Assembly: GCF_001693515.2 (NCBI RefSeq)
Contig: NZ_CP042968.1
Location: forward strand, 372,001-436,000
From: Bradyrhizobium paxllaeri
Lineage (GTDB): Bacteria; Pseudomonadota; Alphaproteobacteria; Rhizobiales; Xanthobacteraceae
Direction: 5' to 3'
Length of the DNA stretch: 64,000 nt
How positions within the stretch are numbered: position 1 is the first letter of the stretch; every line of letters begins with the position of its first letter. Positions 1-8,621 of the stretch are shown piece after piece. The position numbers and the translations under genes are program-made. Under the pieces are notes generated by a model. The model did not search any database. It saw only the letters and a list, made by a program, of their open reading frames with translations, and was not told the origin of the DNA.

Positions 1-112
1 CGGCGACGTAACGGTCCTGGGGGTCGGCGAGGGTGGAAAGACCCTCGATATGATCGCTTCGCCATTGTCGTTTCGCAATGCCATCACCGCACGACCGGCC
101 GGCACCTGAACC
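1..112. other. Left-edge region, no gene resolved
   Basis: I see no convincing reading frame in the bases before ubiG. In many Rhizobiales an aspartokinase gene lies divergently next to ubiG (recollection), but no recognisable LysC N-terminus can be read on the minus strand here. The stretch probably carries the ubiG promoter. Confidence 0.4.
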
Positions 113-880
113 ATGGCTATGCAGCAGAATTCTTCCGCCGGTTTCTCCGCCACCGGCTCGACCGTTGACCCGGCCGAGGTCGCGAAATTCTCCAAACTGT
201 CCGACGAGTGGTGGGACCCCAGGGGCAAGATGGCCCCGCTGCACAAGATCAACCCGCTGCGGCTCGGCTACATCAGAGACGCCGCATGCCGCAAGTTCGA
301 GCGCAATGCCCGGAGCCTGAGCTGCCTGTCGGGCCTGCGGATCCTCGATATCGGTTGCGGCGCGGGTCTGTTGTGCGAGCCGTTGACGCGGCTCGGTGCG
401 CAGGTAATCGGGGTCGACCCGTCAGCGACCAACATTGCCGCTGCCAGGCTGCATGCCGACAAGGGCCATCTGTCGATCGACTATCGCTGCACCACCGTCG
501 AGCAGATGGACCACCGCGAGCGCTTCGACATCGTGCTGGCGATGGAAGTGATCGAGCATGTCACCGATGTCGGCGCGTTCCTCACCCGCTGCGCGGCCAT
601 GGTCAAGCCGGGCGGGTTGATGGTGGTCTCGACGCTGAACCGCAACTGGAAGAGCTTTGCGCTCGCGATCGTCGGCGCGGAATATGTGCTGCGCTGGCTG
701 CCGCGCGGCACCCATCAATGGGACAAGTTCGTCACGCCGGACGAGCTTGCGCAGCATCTCGCCAACAACCGCCTCACCATCACCGAACAGGCCGGCGTAG
801 TTTATAACCCGCTCGCCGACCGGTGGAGCATCTCGTCCGACATGGACGTGAACTATATGGTGGTGGCGGAGGGCGTGTAG
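113..880 (+). CDS. ubiG: Ubiquinone biosynthesis O-methyltransferase UbiG
   Basis: This 255-residue protein is the SAM-dependent O-methyltransferase that acts twice in ubiquinone synthesis (2-polyprenyl-6-hydroxyphenol and the final demethylubiquinone step). Visible evidence is the UbiG signature around residues 33-50 (WWDP, then PLHKINPLR), the SAM-binding motif I ILDIGCGAG at about 77-85, an acidic residue ending strand 2 (VIGVDPS), and a post-motif GGLMVVSTLNRN typical of UbiG. The length matches the family. The ATG at 113 gives the usual N-terminus. It stands alone, followed by a short gap before a transporter gene on the same strand. Identification is firm. Confidence 0.95.
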   Translation: MAMQQNSSAGFSATGSTVDPAEVAKFSKLSDEWWDPRGKMAPLHKINPLRLGYIRDAACRKFERNARSLSCLSGLRILDIGCGAGLLCEPLTRLGAQVIGVDPSATNIAAARLHADKGHLSIDYRCTTVEQMDHRERFDIVLAMEVIEHVTDVGAFLTRCAAMVKPGGLMVVSTLNRNWKSFALAIVGAEYVLRWLPRGTHQWDKFVTPDELAQHLANNRLTITEQAGVVYNPLADRWSISSDMDVNYMVVAEGV

Positions 881-1011
881 GGATTCTTGATCCCTGCTTT
901 CGCAGGCACGACACCGCCTTTCGGGCCGAGCGCAATCCTGTCATGACGCCGCTTCGGTTGACCTGATCCGTCCTGCCCGGCACGGTGCGGCAGCTCCCGC
1001 CGGTATTTCCG

Positions 1012-1911
1012 ATGTTTTCCATCGCCTCGCTCTGGATTCCCTTCACCCTCATCGCTGCGCTCGGCCAGGTCGCGCGCAATGCGATGCAGCGCTCGTTGAC
1101 GGGACCGCTCGGGACCTGGGGCGCGACCAATATCCGCTTCCTGTTCGGCTTTCCGTTCTCGGTTATTTTCTGCGCGCTCGTGATCGCCGTCACCGGCGAT
1201 CCCGTGCCGTGGCCGGCCGCGGTGTTCTGGCCATGGCTGCTGCTCGGCGCACTGAGCCAGATCGTCGCCACCGGCCTGATGCTGCTGGCGATGAACGACC
1301 GCTCCTTTGTCGTGACGACGGCCTATCTGAAGACGGAAGCAATCCAGACCGCGATCTTCGGCTTCATCTTCCTCAGCGATCATTTGACGGTGCTGAAAGT
1401 GGTCGCCATCATCATCGCGACCGTCGGCGTGGTCATCACCGCGCTGCGGCCGGGCGGTGAGAAGGGCTTTGCCGAGCTTAAGCCGACGATCATCGGCCTC
1501 GTTGCCGCCGGTTGCTTTGCGCTGTCGGCAATCGGCTTCCGCGGCGCGATTATCTCGGTCCCCGGCGCCTCCTTCGTCACTACTGCCTCCTTCACGCTGG
1601 TGTTCGGCCTGTTCGTGCAGACGCTGGTGCTGACGGTCTATCTGCTCGCCCGCGCGCCTGATGTGCTGATGAAGATTTTCGGCCTGTGGCGGCCCTCGAT
1701 GCTGGCGGGCTTCATGGGCGCGTTCGCCTCGCAGTTCTGGTTTCTGGCGTTTGCGCTGACGGCGGCCGCCAACGTGCGCACGCTGGCGCTGGTCGAGGTG
1801 TTGTTCGCGCAGGCCGTTGCGTATTACTCGTTCAAGCAGCCCATTTCGGCGCGAGAGTTGTCAGGGATCGTGCTGATCGTGCTGGGCGTGGCGCTATTGG
1901 TGGCGGCGTAG
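1012..1911 (+). CDS. EamA/DMT-superfamily transporter
   Basis: The product (299 residues from the ATG at 1012) is an inner-membrane protein with about ten hydrophobic helices in two homologous halves, the plan of EamA drug/metabolite exporters. The second half opens at roughly residue 155 after the charged stretch RPGGEKGFAELKP. An in-frame GTG at 985 would add nine residues; I prefer 1012 because the first membrane helix then starts normally. The substrate cannot be told from sequence; relatives move amino acids, nucleosides or other small metabolites. It reads in the same direction as ubiG, but the 131-bp gap with a decayed repeat argues against one operon. Confidence 0.85.
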   Translation: MFSIASLWIPFTLIAALGQVARNAMQRSLTGPLGTWGATNIRFLFGFPFSVIFCALVIAVTGDPVPWPAAVFWPWLLLGALSQIVATGLMLLAMNDRSFVVTTAYLKTEAIQTAIFGFIFLSDHLTVLKVVAIIIATVGVVITALRPGGEKGFAELKPTIIGLVAAGCFALSAIGFRGAIISVPGASFVTTASFTLVFGLFVQTLVLTVYLLARAPDVLMKIFGLWRPSMLAGFMGAFASQFWFLAFALTAAANVRTLALVEVLFAQAVAYYSFKQPISARELSGIVLIVLGVALLVAA

Positions 1912-1920
1912 TCAGAAGCC

Positions 1921-2010
1921 GTAGGGTGGGCAAAGCGAAGCGTGCCCACCATTCCAACCACAGATGTTTGCCGCTACATGGTGGGCACGCTGCGCTTTGC
2001 CCACCCTACG
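1921..2010. repeat. Palindromic intergenic repeat, family A
   Basis: A near-perfect inverted repeat. The left arm begins GTAGGGTGGGCAAAGCGAAG and continues CGTGCCCACCA. The right arm is its reverse complement, after a spacer of about 30 bases. It could form a long hairpin between convergent genes. Related copies lie at 38421-38506, 62276-62360 and, cut by the window edge, from 63966. Confidence 0.9.
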
Positions 2011-2026
2011 GAATCGTGCCCGCTTC

Positions 2027-2494
2027 TTAATTCCTGTCGTCCGGCAGCACCGGCAGCGGGGAGACCTCGACGCCTTCGTCGATCAGCGCGCGCGCCTCGT
2101 CCGGCGAGGCCTCGCCGTAGATCGGGCGATGCTCGATATCGCCGTAATGCATCTTGCGCGCTTCGTTGGGAAAGCGCTCGCCGACATTGTCGGCATTTTT
2201 CACGATGTGATCGCGCAACTCCTTCAACTTGGCGCGCAACTCGCGCTCCTGCGCCATCAACAGCGGCGTCGATTCCGATCCCGCTGTTTCTGCGGGCGCC
2301 GGCGCGGGCGCGGCTTGCTCGCGGCCCTTCTTGCTGACGATCTGCGGGGCCATGATGGCGCGCTCAACCTTCACCGAGCCGCAAGCAGGGCAGCTCACCA
2401 GCCTGCGCTTTTCCTGGCTTTCATAGGCCGCGGAGCTTTGAAACCAGCTTTCGAACGCATGGCCCTTCTCGCAGCGAAGGTTGTAGCGGATCAT
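2027..2494 (-). CDS. DUF1178 family protein
   Basis: A 155-residue protein beginning MIRYNLRCEKGHAFESWF, the hallmark start of DUF1178. A zinc-ribbon-like set of cysteines is visible (CEKGH near residue 8, CPACGS at 35-40), followed by an Ala/Pro-rich linker (about 58-72) and a conserved C-terminal region with RKMHYGD and an EA-rich helix. The molecular function of the family is not established. The start codon overlaps the stop of the upstream carbon-nitrogen hydrolase by four bases, so the two are almost surely co-translated and grxC precedes both. Confidence 0.9.
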   Translation of the reverse strand: MIRYNLRCEKGHAFESWFQSSAAYESQEKRRLVSCPACGSVKVERAIMAPQIVSKKGREQAAPAPAPAETAGSESTPLLMAQERELRAKLKELRDHIVKNADNVGERFPNEARKMHYGDIEHRPIYGEASPDEARALIDEGVEVSPLPVLPDDRN

Positions 2495-3369
2495 GCCGAG
2501 CCCCGGACGAGGTGCAGATGCTCGGGGCCGGCCTTGGGGTCGGCGATGCCGAAGCGCCTGCCATGCTGCAGCGACGGCACGGCCTTCCGCGCCGTCTCCA
2601 CCTTGGATGTGTCGATCTTGGCAAGGAACAAGCCGGGCTCGACGCCGCCCTCGGCGAGAATTTCGCCCCAGGGCGCGATGATCAGCGAATGCCCGTAGGT
2701 CTCGCGCTTGTTCTCGTGCATGCCGGCCTGCGCCGCGGCGAACACGAAGCAGCCGTTCTCGATGGCGCGGGCGCGCAGCAGCGTGTGCCAATGCGCTTCG
2801 CCGGTCTTCTTCGTGAACGCGGAAGGGACGGTGAGGAACGATGCGCCGGCTTCGGCCAGCGCCCGATAGAGCGCGGGAAAGCGCACGTCGTAACAGATCG
2901 TCAGTCCGATGCGGCCCCACGGCAGATCGGAGATCACGGCGGTTTCGCCCGGCTGGTAGTTGGCTGACTCGCGATAGCTCTCGCCGCCGGGCAGGTCGAT
3001 ATCGAACATATGGATCTTGTCGTAGCTGGCGAGCAGATTGCCGTCAGGCCCGATCAGGAACGAACGGTTGACGGCGCGCTCCGGCGAGAAGCGCAGCGCC
3101 AGCGAGCCGATATGGAGATGAATCTTCAGTTCCGCGGCCAGCGCGCGATAGGCTTTCAGCGAGAGGTCATCTTCTTCCGATGCGAGATGCTCGAACAGCG
3201 CCTTGCGATTCAACTGCATCATGTTGCTCACTTCGGGCGTGAGCACGTAGTCGGCGCCTTGCGCCACGGCCTCGCGGATCAGTGTGACACCCTGCTCGAG
3301 GCTCGGCTCAGGCAACAGCCCGGTGCGCATCTGCACCATGGCAGCGGTGAAGGTGGAATCAGCGCTCAT
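2491..3369 (-). CDS. Carbon-nitrogen hydrolase (nitrilase/omega-amidase-like)
   Basis: A 292-residue cytosolic amidohydrolase of the nitrilase superfamily, Nit-like branch. The catalytic triad can be placed: Glu46 in LTPEVSN, Lys118 in SYDKIHMFDI and Cys159 in LTICYDVRFP. Known relatives hydrolyse deaminated glutathione or omega-amides; the exact substrate here is inferred only by resemblance. The adjacent glutaredoxin gene, with a 4-bp ATGA overlap, makes a role in repairing glutathione damage (deaminated glutathione amidase) attractive. The same overlap type links it to DUF1178 downstream. Confidence 0.9.
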   Translation of the reverse strand: MSADSTFTAAMVQMRTGLLPEPSLEQGVTLIREAVAQGADYVLTPEVSNMMQLNRKALFEHLASEEDDLSLKAYRALAAELKIHLHIGSLALRFSPERAVNRSFLIGPDGNLLASYDKIHMFDIDLPGGESYRESANYQPGETAVISDLPWGRIGLTICYDVRFPALYRALAEAGASFLTVPSAFTKKTGEAHWHTLLRARAIENGCFVFAAAQAGMHENKRETYGHSLIIAPWGEILAEGGVEPGLFLAKIDTSKVETARKAVPSLQHGRRFGIADPKAGPEHLHLVRGSA

Positions 3370-3638
3370 GATGAGGCCTTTTCTCCGGCCAGCAAGGCGT
3401 CGAGCTTGCCGGCGCGGTCCAGCGCGTAAAGCTCGTCACAGCCGCCGACATGGGTCGTGCCGATGAAGATTTGCGGAAAGGTCGAGCCGTGGCCCGCACG
3501 GTCGTACATCTGATCGCGATAGATCGGATCCGTGGCCACGTTCAGTTCCGTGAACGCGGCATTCTTGCGCGTCAGCAGCGATTTGGCGGCGGTACAATAG
3601 CCGCAGCCCGGACGGGTATAGATTTCAATGGCAGTCAT
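3366..3638 (-). CDS. grxC: Glutaredoxin 3
   Basis: A 90-residue dithiol glutaredoxin. The start is taken at MTAIEIYTRPGCGYC, which puts the redox motif CGYC at residues 12-15, close to the CPYC of classical Grx3. The cis-Pro motif (STFPQIFI) and the glutathione-binding GGCDEL segment follow in the expected order. It reduces disulfides using glutathione in the cytosol. First gene of a three-gene minus-strand operon with the carbon-nitrogen hydrolase and DUF1178. Confidence 0.94.
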   Translation of the reverse strand: MTAIEIYTRPGCGYCTAAKSLLTRKNAAFTELNVATDPIYRDQMYDRAGHGSTFPQIFIGTTHVGGCDELYALDRAGKLDALLAGEKASS

Positions 3639-3682
3639 GGCGCGCCCTGATTTGGCAAGTCCTTGAAGCACAAGCCTTTGAA

Positions 3683-4492
3683 TTATATGGGAGCCCGGTG
3701 GCTGTCCACAACCCGCGCGAATACCAGCACGTCGACCTGTGCGGCCTTGGCGCGCAGCAGCGCGCGGGCGCAGGCGTCAGTGGTGGCGCCTGATGTTAGC
3801 ACGTCATCGATCAGGATGACGCGGCGGCCCTGGATGTCGGCCATGCGATCGGCGGCGACCTTGAAGGCGCCCTGCACATTGCTGGCGCGTTGCGGCCGCG
3901 ACAGGCCGATCTGCTGCTCGGTGGCGCGAATGCGGCGAAGCGCCTCCGCGGCCAGTTTGACGCCGCTTTGCTGCGAAATCACCCGCGCCAGCGCGCCGGA
4001 CTGGTTGTAGCGGCGGCTCCAGCCGCGTCGCCAGTGCAGGGGTACCGGCACCAGCACGTCGGTCTCGTCGAGCAATTCCTTGCCCGCCCGGGCCATCCAG
4101 CGGCCCATCGCCGGCGCGAGATCGGTGCGGTCCTGGTACTTCAGCGCATGAACCAGCGTGCGTGCGACGTCGTCATAACGCACCGCGGCGCGGACGCGCT
4201 GATAGGCCGGCGGATTGGCGATCGCCTCCATCGACAGCAATTCGGGGCCGGGATCATAGACAAAGGGAATGCCGAGCCGCGGACAGAACGGCGGCGCGAT
4301 GAACGACAATTTTGCCCAGCATTCGGCACAGACTCCCTCGCCATCCACCGGTTCGCGGCAGGAAACGCACTGCGTCGGCAGCGCGATGTCGAGCGCCAGC
4401 CGCGGGATGTGTGCAAACATGCCGCGGCAGGCGCCGAGCGCGCCGCGAAGCTGGCTTGCGATGGAGCGTGATCGTGATGCCTCGGCGTCCAT
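3683..4492 (-). CDS. comF: ComF family phosphoribosyltransferase-like protein
   Basis: A 269-residue ComF-type protein. The N-terminal part holds a zinc-finger-like double CxxC (CVSC and CAEC, near residues 42-58), and the C-terminal part the type I PRTase phosphate-binding loop VILIDDVLTSGATT. In naturally competent bacteria ComF acts in DNA uptake with the ComFA helicase; in alphaproteobacteria the gene is widespread and its role is unclear. It lies 44 bp upstream of grxC on the same strand and is divergent from the methyltransferase gene, leaving only 78 bp for two promoters. Confidence 0.9.
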   Translation of the reverse strand: MDAEASRSRSIASQLRGALGACRGMFAHIPRLALDIALPTQCVSCREPVDGEGVCAECWAKLSFIAPPFCPRLGIPFVYDPGPELLSMEAIANPPAYQRVRAAVRYDDVARTLVHALKYQDRTDLAPAMGRWMARAGKELLDETDVLVPVPLHWRRGWSRRYNQSGALARVISQQSGVKLAAEALRRIRATEQQIGLSRPQRASNVQGAFKVAADRMADIQGRRVILIDDVLTSGATTDACARALLRAKAAQVDVLVFARVVDSHRAPI

Positions 4493-4570
4493 GGGATGAG
4501 GCTAGCGCCGTGCCGCGTGCGGCTCAAGCGCGGCATTGCCAGAGATGGGCGGCCGGCGTACCAACCGCGC

Positions 4571-5416
4571 ATGGCTTCGAACCCGATCACCGCGCCCCTC
4601 CTGTTCGACCGCGCGTTGCTGCGCGCACGGATGGACCGCGCGCGGCGTGGCGGGCCGGTGACGTTTCTGCTCGATCGCGTCCGGGAGGATTTTGAAGAAC
4701 GGTTGCAGGCGGTGATGCGGAATTTTGCCGATGTCGCAGATATCTGGACGCCGGGCGAATTGCTGCGAAAACCTGTTGCGGATCGCTTCCAGTCGATCAC
4801 CCGTATCGATCCCGATCAATCTGAAACGCTGCGCTTGCCGCCGCAGTCCCTCGATCTCGCCGTCTCTGCGCTTGCATTCCAGTTCGTGAACGACCTGCCG
4901 GGCGTGCTGGCGCAGGTTCGCCGTGCGCTCAAACCCGATGGCTTGTTGCTCGCAGCGATGCTCGGCGGCGATACGCTGACCGAGCTCCGGCAAAGCTTTG
5001 CTGGGGCGGAAGCCGAATGCGAGGGCGGGGTGTCGCCGCGGGTTGTGCCGTTCGCCGATCTGCGCGACGTCGGCGCGCTGCTGCAGCGGGCGGGCTTCGC
5101 GCTGCCGGTGACCGATGTCGATCGCGTCGTGGTGCGCTACGACAGCGCGTTTGCCCTGATGGCCGATCTCAGGCGGATGGGGGCGACCAATATCCTGGTC
5201 GAGCGGCGGCACACGCCGACCCGTCGCGCGACCATGTTGCGGATGGCGCAGATTTACGGCGAGCGGTTTGCCGACGCGGATGGCCGCATCCGCGCGACGT
5301 TCGATATTGTCTGGCTGTCCGGCTGGGCGCCGCACGAGAGCCAGCAGAGGCCGCTGCGGCCGGGATCGGCGAAGGCGAGTCTGGAGGCGGCAGTGAAGAG
5401 GGTGCCGAAGGGCTGA
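4571..5416 (+). CDS. SAM-dependent methyltransferase, NDUFAF5/BioC-like
   Basis: A 281-residue methyltransferase-domain protein with the layout of mitochondrial complex I assembly factor NDUFAF5: an N-terminal FDRALLRARMDRA segment, an atypical SAM site, then the diagnostic LDLAVSALAFQFVNDLPG and LKPDGLLLAAMLGGDTLTEL stretches. By homology it may modify the NuoB-type subunit or another complex I component, but this has not been shown for bacterial members as far as I know. I start it at the ATG at 4571; an earlier ATG at 4496 would sit on the start of comF. Confidence 0.85.
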   Translation: MASNPITAPLLFDRALLRARMDRARRGGPVTFLLDRVREDFEERLQAVMRNFADVADIWTPGELLRKPVADRFQSITRIDPDQSETLRLPPQSLDLAVSALAFQFVNDLPGVLAQVRRALKPDGLLLAAMLGGDTLTELRQSFAGAEAECEGGVSPRVVPFADLRDVGALLQRAGFALPVTDVDRVVVRYDSAFALMADLRRMGATNILVERRHTPTRRATMLRMAQIYGERFADADGRIRATFDIVWLSGWAPHESQQRPLRPGSAKASLEAAVKRVPKG

Positions 5417-5424
5417 TCCGAACT

Positions 5425-5509
5425 CGTCATTGCGAGGAGCGGAGCGACGAAGCAATCCATTCTATGCCCGGGTGGCCACATGGATTGCTTCGCTACGCTC
5501 GCAATGACG
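5425..5509. repeat. Palindromic intergenic repeat, family B
   Basis: Arms reading CGTCATTGCGAGGAGCGGAG with CGACGAAGCAATCCA, and the inverse TGGATTGCTTCGCTACGCTC with GCAATGACG, around a short variable spacer. It lies between convergent genes. Other copies: 34724-34802, 36083-36168, 38291-38374, 45339-45421 and a decayed one at 54231-54328. Confidence 0.9.
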
Positions 5510-5535
5510 GCAGGAGAAGTGCTCGCGAACGAGCC

Positions 5536-5946
5536 TCACATCAGCAAATCAATCAGATGCGGGATCAGCGGAATGTCCGCGGGCGGCATCGGATAGTCGC
5601 GCAGCTTGTTGGCGCGGACCCAGGCCAGTTGCTGGCCCTCGCGCGCGACAACCAGGCCTTCCCAGCGCCGGCAGATATAGAGCGGCATCAGGAGGTGAAA
5701 GTTGTCATAGGCGTAGCTCGCAAAGGTCAGCGGCGCCAGGCACGGCTCGCTGACGTCGATCCCGATTTCCTCGTGCAGTTCGCGGATCAGGGTCTGCTCC
5801 GGCCGCTCGCCGGGCTCGACCTTGCCGCCCGGGAATTCCCAGAGGCCGGCGAGTGCCTTGCCTTGCGGACGCTGCGCGATCAGGACGCGCTTGTCGGTAT
5901 CGACCAGGGCGCAGGCGACGACGAGGGTGAGCTTGATGTCAGCCAT
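5536..5946 (-). CDS. mutT: 8-oxo-dGTP pyrophosphatase MutT-like Nudix hydrolase
   Basis: A 136-residue Nudix hydrolase. The Nudix box spans about residues 40-62 with all signature residues (GGKVEPGE, then RELHEEIG). The N-terminal VVACALVDTDKRVLIAQRP is typical of MutT, which removes oxidised dGTP from the nucleotide pool. It lies 15 bp downstream of argJ on the same strand and is probably co-transcribed with it, an arrangement I recall from other Rhizobiales. Confidence 0.9.
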   Translation of the reverse strand: MADIKLTLVVACALVDTDKRVLIAQRPQGKALAGLWEFPGGKVEPGERPEQTLIRELHEEIGIDVSEPCLAPLTFASYAYDNFHLLMPLYICRRWEGLVVAREGQQLAWVRANKLRDYPMPPADIPLIPHLIDLLM

Positions 5947-5961
5947 GCGCCGCTGCCTCGC

Positions 5962-7221
5962 TCAGGACCGGTAGTCGCCGTTGATCGCGACATATTCCTT
6001 GGTGAGGTCGCAGGTCAGCACGCGGTCGCGGCCCTTGCCGAGGCCAAGCGCGACCTTGATCTGGATCTTCGGGTTCTTCATCACCTCGGAAACCTCCGCC
6101 TCGTTGTAGGACGGATCGCGCGCGCCGCTTTTGGCGACGCGGATGCCGTTGAACGAGATCGAAAGCTTGTCGCGATTGGCGGGCTCGCCGGCCTTGCCGA
6201 CCGCCATCACCACGCGGCCCCAATTGGCGTCCTCGCCGGCGATCGCAGTCTTCACCAGCGGCGAGTTTGCGATCGACATCGCGATCTTGCGCGCCGAGGT
6301 CCTGGTGGTCGCGCCTTCGACGATCACCTCGACCAGCTTGCGTGCGCCTTCGCCGTCGCGGGCGACCTGTTCGGCAAGGTCGGCCAGTACCTCGTGGAAA
6401 GCCTTGGCGAATGCCTTCAGGCGCGGATCGCTGGCGCGGCTGATCTTCGGCGCGCCATTGGCAGCGGCCGCGCCGGTGGCGAAAGCCAGCAGCGTATCCG
6501 ATGTCGAGGTGTCGCTGTCGATGGTGATGGCGTTGAACGTGTCCTCGACGCCGGTCTTGAGGAGCGACTGCAGCACGGCGGATGACACCGGCGCGTCGGT
6601 GAAGACGAAGGACAGCATGGTGGCCATGTCGGGCATGATCATGCCGGCGCCCTTGGCCATCCCGTTGATGGTGACCTTGGTCTTGCCGAGCTTCACCGTG
6701 GCGGTTGCGACCTTCGGGAAGGTATCGGTGGTCATGATGGCCTTGGCGGCGTCCATCCAGTGGTCGGGCGTGGCAGCTTCAGCCAGTGTTCCCAGCACGC
6801 CGTCGAACTTGGTGGCATCCAGCGGTTCGCCGATCACGCCGGTTGAGGCGAGGAACACGTCTGATGTCGAGCAGCCGACCGCCTTCGCTGCGATCTGCGC
6901 GGTCAGCGCCGTCGACTGCTTGCCGGTCTTGCCGGTGAACGCATTGGCATTGCCGGAATTGACAACCAGCGCGCGGGCAAATGCTGGCTTAGAAGATCCG
7001 CCGCGGCCTAGCTTGGCGCGGCACCACTCTACCGGCGCGGACGGGCATTTCGATTTGGTGAAGACGCCGGCGACCGTGGTTCCCTTGTCCATGACCGCGA
7101 GCAGCACGTCGGTACGGTTCTTGTAACGGATGCCGGCGGCCGCGGTGGCGAGCTTCACGCCCGCAATCGCGGGCATGTCGGGGACATCGGTCGGGGCGAG
7201 GGGGGAGACGGTAGTGGACAT
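5962..7221 (-). CDS. argJ: Bifunctional glutamate N-acetyltransferase / amino-acid acetyltransferase ArgJ
   Basis: A 419-residue ornithine acetyltransferase that recycles the acetyl group between acetylornithine and glutamate in arginine synthesis. The self-cleavage site is visible as DMATMLSF, with Thr201 as the new N-terminal nucleophile of the beta chain. The [14 protein letters not shown] segment before it and the ending [18 protein letters not shown] are family-typical. The start at 7221 is chosen over an ATG at 7281 because the longer form adds a Glu/Ala-rich tail not usual for ArgJ. mutT follows at 15 bp and a PPIase gene precedes it. Confidence 0.95.
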   Translation of the reverse strand: MSTTVSPLAPTDVPDMPAIAGVKLATAAAGIRYKNRTDVLLAVMDKGTTVAGVFTKSKCPSAPVEWCRAKLGRGGSSKPAFARALVVNSGNANAFTGKTGKQSTALTAQIAAKAVGCSTSDVFLASTGVIGEPLDATKFDGVLGTLAEAATPDHWMDAAKAIMTTDTFPKVATATVKLGKTKVTINGMAKGAGMIMPDMATMLSFVFTDAPVSSAVLQSLLKTGVEDTFNAITIDSDTSTSDTLLAFATGAAAANGAPKISRASDPRLKAFAKAFHEVLADLAEQVARDGEGARKLVEVIVEGATTRTSARKIAMSIANSPLVKTAIAGEDANWGRVVMAVGKAGEPANRDKLSISFNGIRVAKSGARDPSYNEAEVSEVMKNPKIQIKVALGLGKGRDRVLTCDLTKEYVAINGDYRS

Positions 7222-7355
7222 GCGAGCACCTTCTTCGACCGGATCAACCGCAGCCGGGGCTGCCAACTCGTCCCCGGACATGGAATGGCCGGGCGCTTCG
7301 GCCCGGCCATGACAACGGTAAATACTATCGGTCTCGAAGAAGTGACAGCGGTTTT

Positions 7356-8276
7356 TTACTTCTTCGCCGGCGCCATCTTGGAATCCGCGGGCTTGGCGGC
7401 ATCCGGCTTGGCGTCGGTCTTGGCGGCCTCGGCCGGCTTGTCCATGCGCTCGACCTTGGCGGCTTCGCGCAGCTTGGCCACGTATTCGGCCTGTGCCTTG
7501 CGCGTTACATAGGTCTCGATCTGGGCCTTGACCTGCTCGAAGTCGGGCGCCTTGCGGGCGCGCTTTTCCTCGACCTTGATGATGTGCCAGCCGAACTGCG
7601 ACTTCACGGGGTCGGAGATCTTGCCGGGTTCGAGCGTGAACGCGACGGCGGAGAATTCCGGCACCATCTGTTCCTTGGTGAAGAAGCCGAGATCGCCGCC
7701 ATCGGAGGCGCCCGGGTCCTTGGATTTCTTCTTCGCCAGTTCGGCGAAGTCACCGCCCTTCTTCAACTCTTCCGCGATCGCCTTGGCCTCGTCCTCGGTC
7801 TCGACCAGGATGTGCCGGGCGTGGACTTCCATTTCGCCGGTGATCTGCTTGGCGGCCTCCTCATAGACCTTCTTCATGGCCTCGGCGGTGGTCGCGGCCT
7901 TGCCCTCGGACGCGAGCAGGCTGTCCATCAAAAGGCGGCTGCGGGTGAAGGCCAGGCGCTTCTTGAAGTCCTCGGAATTCTCGACTTTTTTGTCCTCGGC
8001 AGCCTTGGCGACGATCTTCAGGTCGATCAGGAAGGCCAGCACATTGTCCTTCTTGGTTGCCGGGTCCATTTGCGCGAGGCTGGGGCCGAGTTCCTCCTCC
8101 GCGAGCGCAACGTCGCTCTGGCGGATCTCCACGCCATTAACCTTGGCGAGAACGGGGTTGTCCTGGGCACGAACCGGCAGGCTGGCAGCCAGAATCGCAG
8201 CCAGACAGGCCGTGGTGGCCAGGGAGGCGAGGCCGAAGCGCAGGCCGGTTTTCGTTTCCGGGAACGAGGTGGTCAT
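7356..8276 (-). CDS. Periplasmic parvulin-type peptidyl-prolyl cis-trans isomerase
   Basis: A 306-residue exported foldase. The start at 8276 yields an N-terminal signal segment rich in Ala and Leu ending near [10 protein letters not shown] SurA/PrsA-like N-terminal chaperone region (residues about 35-130, with [15 protein letters not shown]) precedes one rotamase domain at roughly 135-235, recognisable by [36 protein letters not shown] and [12 protein letters not shown]. The C-terminal tail is Lys/Ala-rich. It likely helps folding of outer-membrane or periplasmic proteins after Sec export, which suits its place divergent to secA. Confidence 0.9.
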   Translation of the reverse strand: MTTSFPETKTGLRFGLASLATTACLAAILAASLPVRAQDNPVLAKVNGVEIRQSDVALAEEELGPSLAQMDPATKKDNVLAFLIDLKIVAKAAEDKKVENSEDFKKRLAFTRSRLLMDSLLASEGKAATTAEAMKKVYEEAAKQITGEMEVHARHILVETEDEAKAIAEELKKGGDFAELAKKKSKDPGASDGGDLGFFTKEQMVPEFSAVAFTLEPGKISDPVKSQFGWHIIKVEEKRARKAPDFEQVKAQIETYVTRKAQAEYVAKLREAAKVERMDKPAEAAKTDAKPDAAKPADSKMAPAKK

Positions 8277-8621
8277 GGAAAATCCTTGTCTTGAAGAGGG
8301 GGCGGCAAAGGCGGCGGGACACTCGCCCAATCATGCCGGCTTGGCAACGCGAAAAGTCTGTCAAAATGATGAATTCCTTGACAGATGGACCTACGTTGAC
8401 AAGACCCCGACCCAGCCATATCTGTGCCGGAACCTCCAGCGGCGATAGCGCTTATTTTGCTGCGTTTTTTGCCGTTGAACCTTGGATTGCTTAATTCCCA
8501 CTCATTAGGCGAATGATGCCCCGGAACGGGTATTTGCCGCGATGCGTCACGGTGAGTTGATAGGCAACTTGGTGGACCACGTCACGGCGTAACGCAAGTA
8601 ACGGCAAAGGCAGGAATTGGC
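8277..8621. other. Divergent control region between PPIase gene and secA
   Basis: A 345-bp intergenic stretch that must hold promoters in both directions. No open frame with coding character is visible. Two perfect TTGACA hexamers occur (8378-8383 and 8396-8401), and an AT-rich run (TTATTTTGCTGCGTTTTTTG) lies at about 8452-8471. No repeat or RNA structure is evident. Confidence 0.5.
8396..8424 (+). promoter_or_regulatory. Possible sigma-70 promoter of secA
   Basis: TTGACA at 8396-8401 followed after 17 bases by TATCTG at 8419-8424, about 200 bases before the secA ATG. The -35 is perfect and the -10 matches four of six positions. Prediction by eye only. Confidence 0.35.
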
